Source: Legionellaceae bacterium
GTDB lineage: Bacteria; Pseudomonadota; Gammaproteobacteria; Legionellales; Legionellaceae
NCBI GenBank assembly: GCA_018061965.1
Contig: JAGOTG010000003.1
Span: 62,001-126,000, forward strand
Length of the DNA stretch: 64,000 bases
Reading direction: 5' to 3'
Every line of letters begins with the position of its first letter. Position 1 is the stretch's first letter. This document shows positions 61,880 through 64,000 of the stretch, piece by piece. The notes beneath the pieces were generated by a model, which saw only the letters and a list, made by a program, of their open reading frames with translations, ran no database searches and had not been told where the DNA came from. A program made the position numbers and the translations under genes.

Positions 61880-62965
61880 TTAACGAATGATTTGGTCAAT
61901 CACCGCACCACCCAAACATTGATTTTGATGATAAAAAACCACTGACTGTCCTGGTGTGATGGCGCGAGTCGGAGCGGAAAACATAACACAATGCTGGGAG
62001 TCTTGATCGGGTGAAATGATACATGGTTGCTCAGTTTGTCGGTAACGGATTTTTGCGTAACAGGTGAGAGGTAGTTGGGGTGGTTCGTGGAGTAACCAAT
62101 GGACTGGGCCACACAGTAATCCTTGCGCGTAAAGCATGGGATGTTGTTCGCTTTGTGCCACAATTAAAACATTATGGCTAATGTCTTTATCCACCACATA
62201 CCACGGTGCATTTTGACTGTTCTTCAACCCGCCAATTTTTAAGCCCTGGCGTTGTCCGATGGTGTAGAACATGAGCCCATCATGTTGTCCAATGACCTGA
62301 CCGAGCGTATCTTTAATTTCGCCAGGTTGTGCCAGAAGATATTCATTGAGAAAAATTTTGAAGCGTTTTTCGCCAATAAAACAAATGCCTGTTGAATCCT
62401 TTTTATTATGGGTCACAAACCCTTGTTCGAGGGCAATGGCTCGAATCTGAGGTTTGAGATGATCCCCTATTGGGAATAAGGTTTTGGCCAACGCTTTGGG
62501 TGCCACGGCGTGGAGAAAATAGGTTTGATCTTTACTGCGATCCTTGGCTTTGTATAATAAGCCAATGTCCCCATCCAGGGCTACTTTGGCGTAATGTCCC
62601 GTCGCAATATAATCAGCACCCAAATCCAACGCATGCTCGAAAAAAGCTTTGAATTTGATTTCTTTGTTGCATAAAACATCGGGATTGGGCGTGCGTCCGT
62701 TTTGATATTCTTCCAGAAAATGAGTAAAGACCTTTTGCCAATATTGCTCAGCAAAATTCACAGTGTGCAGAGGGATTTGAAGTTGTTCGCAAACAGCTTG
62801 GGCGTCAGCCAAATCAGCGGCAGCAGCACAATAGGTGCTGGTGTCATCTTGTTCCCAATTTTTCATGAATAAGCCTTCGACTTGATATCCAGCTGCTTGC
62901 AATAAATAAGCGGCAACTGAGGAATCAACGCCTCCAGACATTCCGACAATCACTTTTTGACTCAA
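61880..62965 (-). CDS. mnmA: tRNA-specific 2-thiouridylase MnmA
   Basis: Adds sulphur to U34 of Lys, Glu and Gln tRNAs. PP-loop [16 protein letters not shown], the first active cysteine in [12 protein letters not shown], the second in [12 protein letters not shown], and [11 protein letters not shown] in the beta-barrel. 361 aa, standard. Stop at 61880, with the start 179 bp from the divergent yceD. Confidence 0.96.
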   Translation of the reverse strand: MSQKVIVGMSGGVDSSVAAYLLQAAGYQVEGLFMKNWEQDDTSTYCAAAADLADAQAVCEQLQIPLHTVNFAEQYWQKVFTHFLEEYQNGRTPNPDVLCNKEIKFKAFFEHALDLGADYIATGHYAKVALDGDIGLLYKAKDRSKDQTYFLHAVAPKALAKTLFPIGDHLKPQIRAIALEQGFVTHNKKDSTGICFIGEKRFKIFLNEYLLAQPGEIKDTLGQVIGQHDGLMFYTIGQRQGLKIGGLKNSQNAPWYVVDKDISHNVLIVAQSEQHPMLYAQGLLCGPVHWLLHEPPQLPLTCYAKIRYRQTEQPCIISPDQDSQHCVMFSAPTRAITPGQSVVFYHQNQCLGGAVIDQIIR

Positions 62966-63075
62966 AATTAGGTACTCTTATTTTAAAATAAAGTCTTGTT
63001 ATGGCGACTAAAACCACTCAACAGACGTCGTTAATAGGTTGGTACTATCGAGCCTTGTGAGTAAATCGTCAACTA

Positions 63076-63105
63076 TTAACAAAAGAGTGTATTTTAAGGT
63101 ATACT
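63076..63105 (+). promoter_or_regulatory. Candidate promoter for yceD-rpmF-plsX
   Basis: TTAACA at 63076 and TATACT at 63100 are separated by 18 nt. The start would lie about 30 nt before the yceD ATG. Confidence 0.6.
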
Positions 63106-63144
63106 GCGCTCTGATGCAATTTTAGACTTTTATCCGATTCGACT

Positions 63145-63528
63145 ATGTCATTAAAATCATTAAAAACGTTAGCCAAACAATCGCATCCTGTGCAAATGAC
63201 CGTAGAGGTGAATGAACGCTTGCCTTATTATATTCACGCGCCTTGTGTCTTGACTTGCGAGGTCGCAGTTCAGCAAGAGCGTAGGTATTATGTTTTACAT
63301 TTAAAAAGCAGTGGGGAGTTGATAATTAATTGTCAACGATGTTTGCAAGATTTTGCTTATGCTTATGACCATAAGAGCGAAGTGGCTATTTGTCAGAGTG
63401 ATGAGATTGCTAATCAAATGATGAGTTCGATGGATTGCATGGTGCAATCAGAGGATGATTTGGATTTATTGGAGATTGTGACAGACGATCTGCATTTGTT
63501 TAGTCCAGAAAAACATGATGATTGTTGA
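63145..63528 (+). CDS. yceD: YceD-family (DUF177) protein, 23S rRNA accumulation factor
   Basis: Recognised by the paired cysteines in LIINCQRCLQDFAYAY and the EDDLDLLEIVTDDL stretch, plus the conserved position before rpmF and plsX. Needed for normal 23S rRNA levels in E. coli. At 127 aa it is shorter than the ~173-aa E. coli protein; both the start and the tail appear trimmed. Confidence 0.82.
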   Translation: MSLKSLKTLAKQSHPVQMTVEVNERLPYYIHAPCVLTCEVAVQQERRYYVLHLKSSGELIINCQRCLQDFAYAYDHKSEVAICQSDEIANQMMSSMDCMVQSEDDLDLLEIVTDDLHLFSPEKHDDC

Positions 63529-63611
63529 TTGAATAAAGTGCTGTTTTAGATAGAAATCAAATAGCGAAAAACCAGTATTTTAAAGTAGAATGGCTATATT
63601 GCACGAAAGAC

Positions 63612-63640
63612 TTGGAATATTTGAAAAAAGGCTGTAAAAT
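63612..63640 (+). promoter_or_regulatory. Candidate internal promoter for rpmF-plsX
   Basis: TTGGAA at 63612 and TAAAAT at 63635 with a 17-nt spacer, in the 151-bp gap between yceD and rpmF. Confidence 0.5.
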
Positions 63641-63679
63641 TCACGCCCAACAGTAACATATTGGTTAGGAGTCACATAA

Positions 63680-63877
63680 ATGGCGGTTCAACAGAATAAA
63701 AAATCACGCTCACGTAGAGATATGCGTCGTTCGCATGATGCACTCACTCTGCCTACATTATCAGTGAATGCGACAACAGGTGAGACTCATATACGTCATC
63801 ATCTTTCACCGGACTTCTATACGCATGGTGGTCGTAAAGTGACTGCTGATGGACCTGTGTACGAAGATCAAGAGTAA
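63680..63877 (+). CDS. rpmF: 50S ribosomal protein L32
   Basis: [20 protein letters not shown] is the invariant L32 start. The mid segment [20 protein letters not shown] and the YTHGGRKV end fit the family, with no zinc cysteines, as in other gammaproteobacteria. 65 aa. A GTTAGGAG site precedes the ATG. plsX begins 5 bp later. Confidence 0.97.
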   Translation: MAVQQNKKSRSRRDMRRSHDALTLPTLSVNATTGETHIRHHLSPDFYTHGGRKVTADGPVYEDQE

Positions 63878-63882
63878 TTTCT

Positions 63883-64000
63883 TTGAACACTGTTACCATA
63901 GCGATTGATGCAATGGGGGGCGATCACGGTTTGACTGTTGTCATTCCAGCCGCCATCCGTGCTGTAAAAAAAAATCCAAATTTGCATTTGATCTTGGTTG
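63883..64000 (+). CDS. plsX: Phosphate acyltransferase PlsX, N-terminal fragment
   Basis: Makes acyl-phosphate from acyl-ACP for phospholipid synthesis. The visible 39 residues include [20 protein letters not shown], the diagnostic PlsX start. The best start is TTG at 63883, since the next in-frame ATG falls inside the DAMGGD motif. The gene continues past the right edge. Confidence 0.93.
   Translation, partial: MNTVTIAIDAMGGDHGLTVVIPAAIRAVKKNPNLHLILV

Noticed and set aside
1..64000. tRNA, rRNA, CRISPR array, intact transposase or integrase genes
   Set aside because: I looked for T-loop-like GGTTCGA-type sequences, spaced direct repeats and DDE or recombinase motifs on both strands and found none that held up.

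Overview
The window is chromosomal DNA from an AT-leaning gammaproteobacterium. Complete single-copy housekeeping genes with gammaproteobacterial layouts (mrdA-mrdB behind rsfS; yceD-rpmF-plsX; etfBA; dnaB-alr; csrA) alternate with large, mostly unrecognised proteins. Several of those carry protein-kinase-like motifs, two AAA modules, membrane hairpins or nuclear-localisation-like basic clusters. With the Rickettsia 17-kDa-type lipoprotein and FabV, this pattern resembles an intracellular Legionellales lineage (Legionella/Coxiella/Berkiella-like). That placement is inference: no 16S gene or secretion-system gene lies in the window.

Layout. 1-9.1 kb: 3' part of putA, an unknown membrane protein, acnA and the PBP1a gene. 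9.2-14.1 kb: a secreted cyclase-family hydrolase, a small secreted protein, coaE-bioA diverging from bioB-tadA. 14.3-19.7 kb: accessory block with an acidic repeat protein, a tandem pair of methyltransferases and a large kinase-like protein. 19.8-28.4 kb: a sugar-type aminotransferase, csrA, a papain-like secreted protease, biotin ligase and Sfp-type phosphopantetheinyl transferase, accA-tilS, an MdfA-like pump and rnhB. 28.5-33.1 kb: a membrane protein and a tandem-AAA membrane protein, followed by a nested palindrome. 33.5-36.9 kb: rsfS-mrdA-rodA cell-shape operon with a consensus promoter. 37-42 kb: three unknown proteins, one with a kinase-like fold. 42.2-50.4 kb: a POT peptide transporter, dnaB-alr, a 17-kDa-type lipoprotein, and the overlapping etfB-etfA-ald-rpiA run ending in a likely 49-codon gene. 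50.6-58.9 kb: a TPR-like protein, fabV, mfd, dnaQ, an NlpC/P60 protease, an L,D-transpeptidase and an A-type Fe-S carrier. 59-61.9 kb: three unknown proteins. 61.9-64 kb: mnmA, yceD, rpmF and the start of plsX.

Functional links. Peptidoglycan synthesis and remodelling is well represented (PBP1a, PBP2, RodA, alanine racemase, NlpC/P60, YkuD). So are fatty acid and cofactor steps (AccA, FabV, PlsX, Sfp-type transferase, BioA, BioB, biotin ligase, CoaE). Amino acid catabolism (PutA, Ald, EtfBA, AcnA) fits growth on host amino acids.

Non-coding structure is unusually rich in palindromic elements: a three-copy family of about 124 bp, two single 145-bp elements, a 433-bp element with a second palindrome inserted at its centre, and GC-rich short repeats. 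No tRNA, rRNA, CRISPR array or intact transposase was seen.
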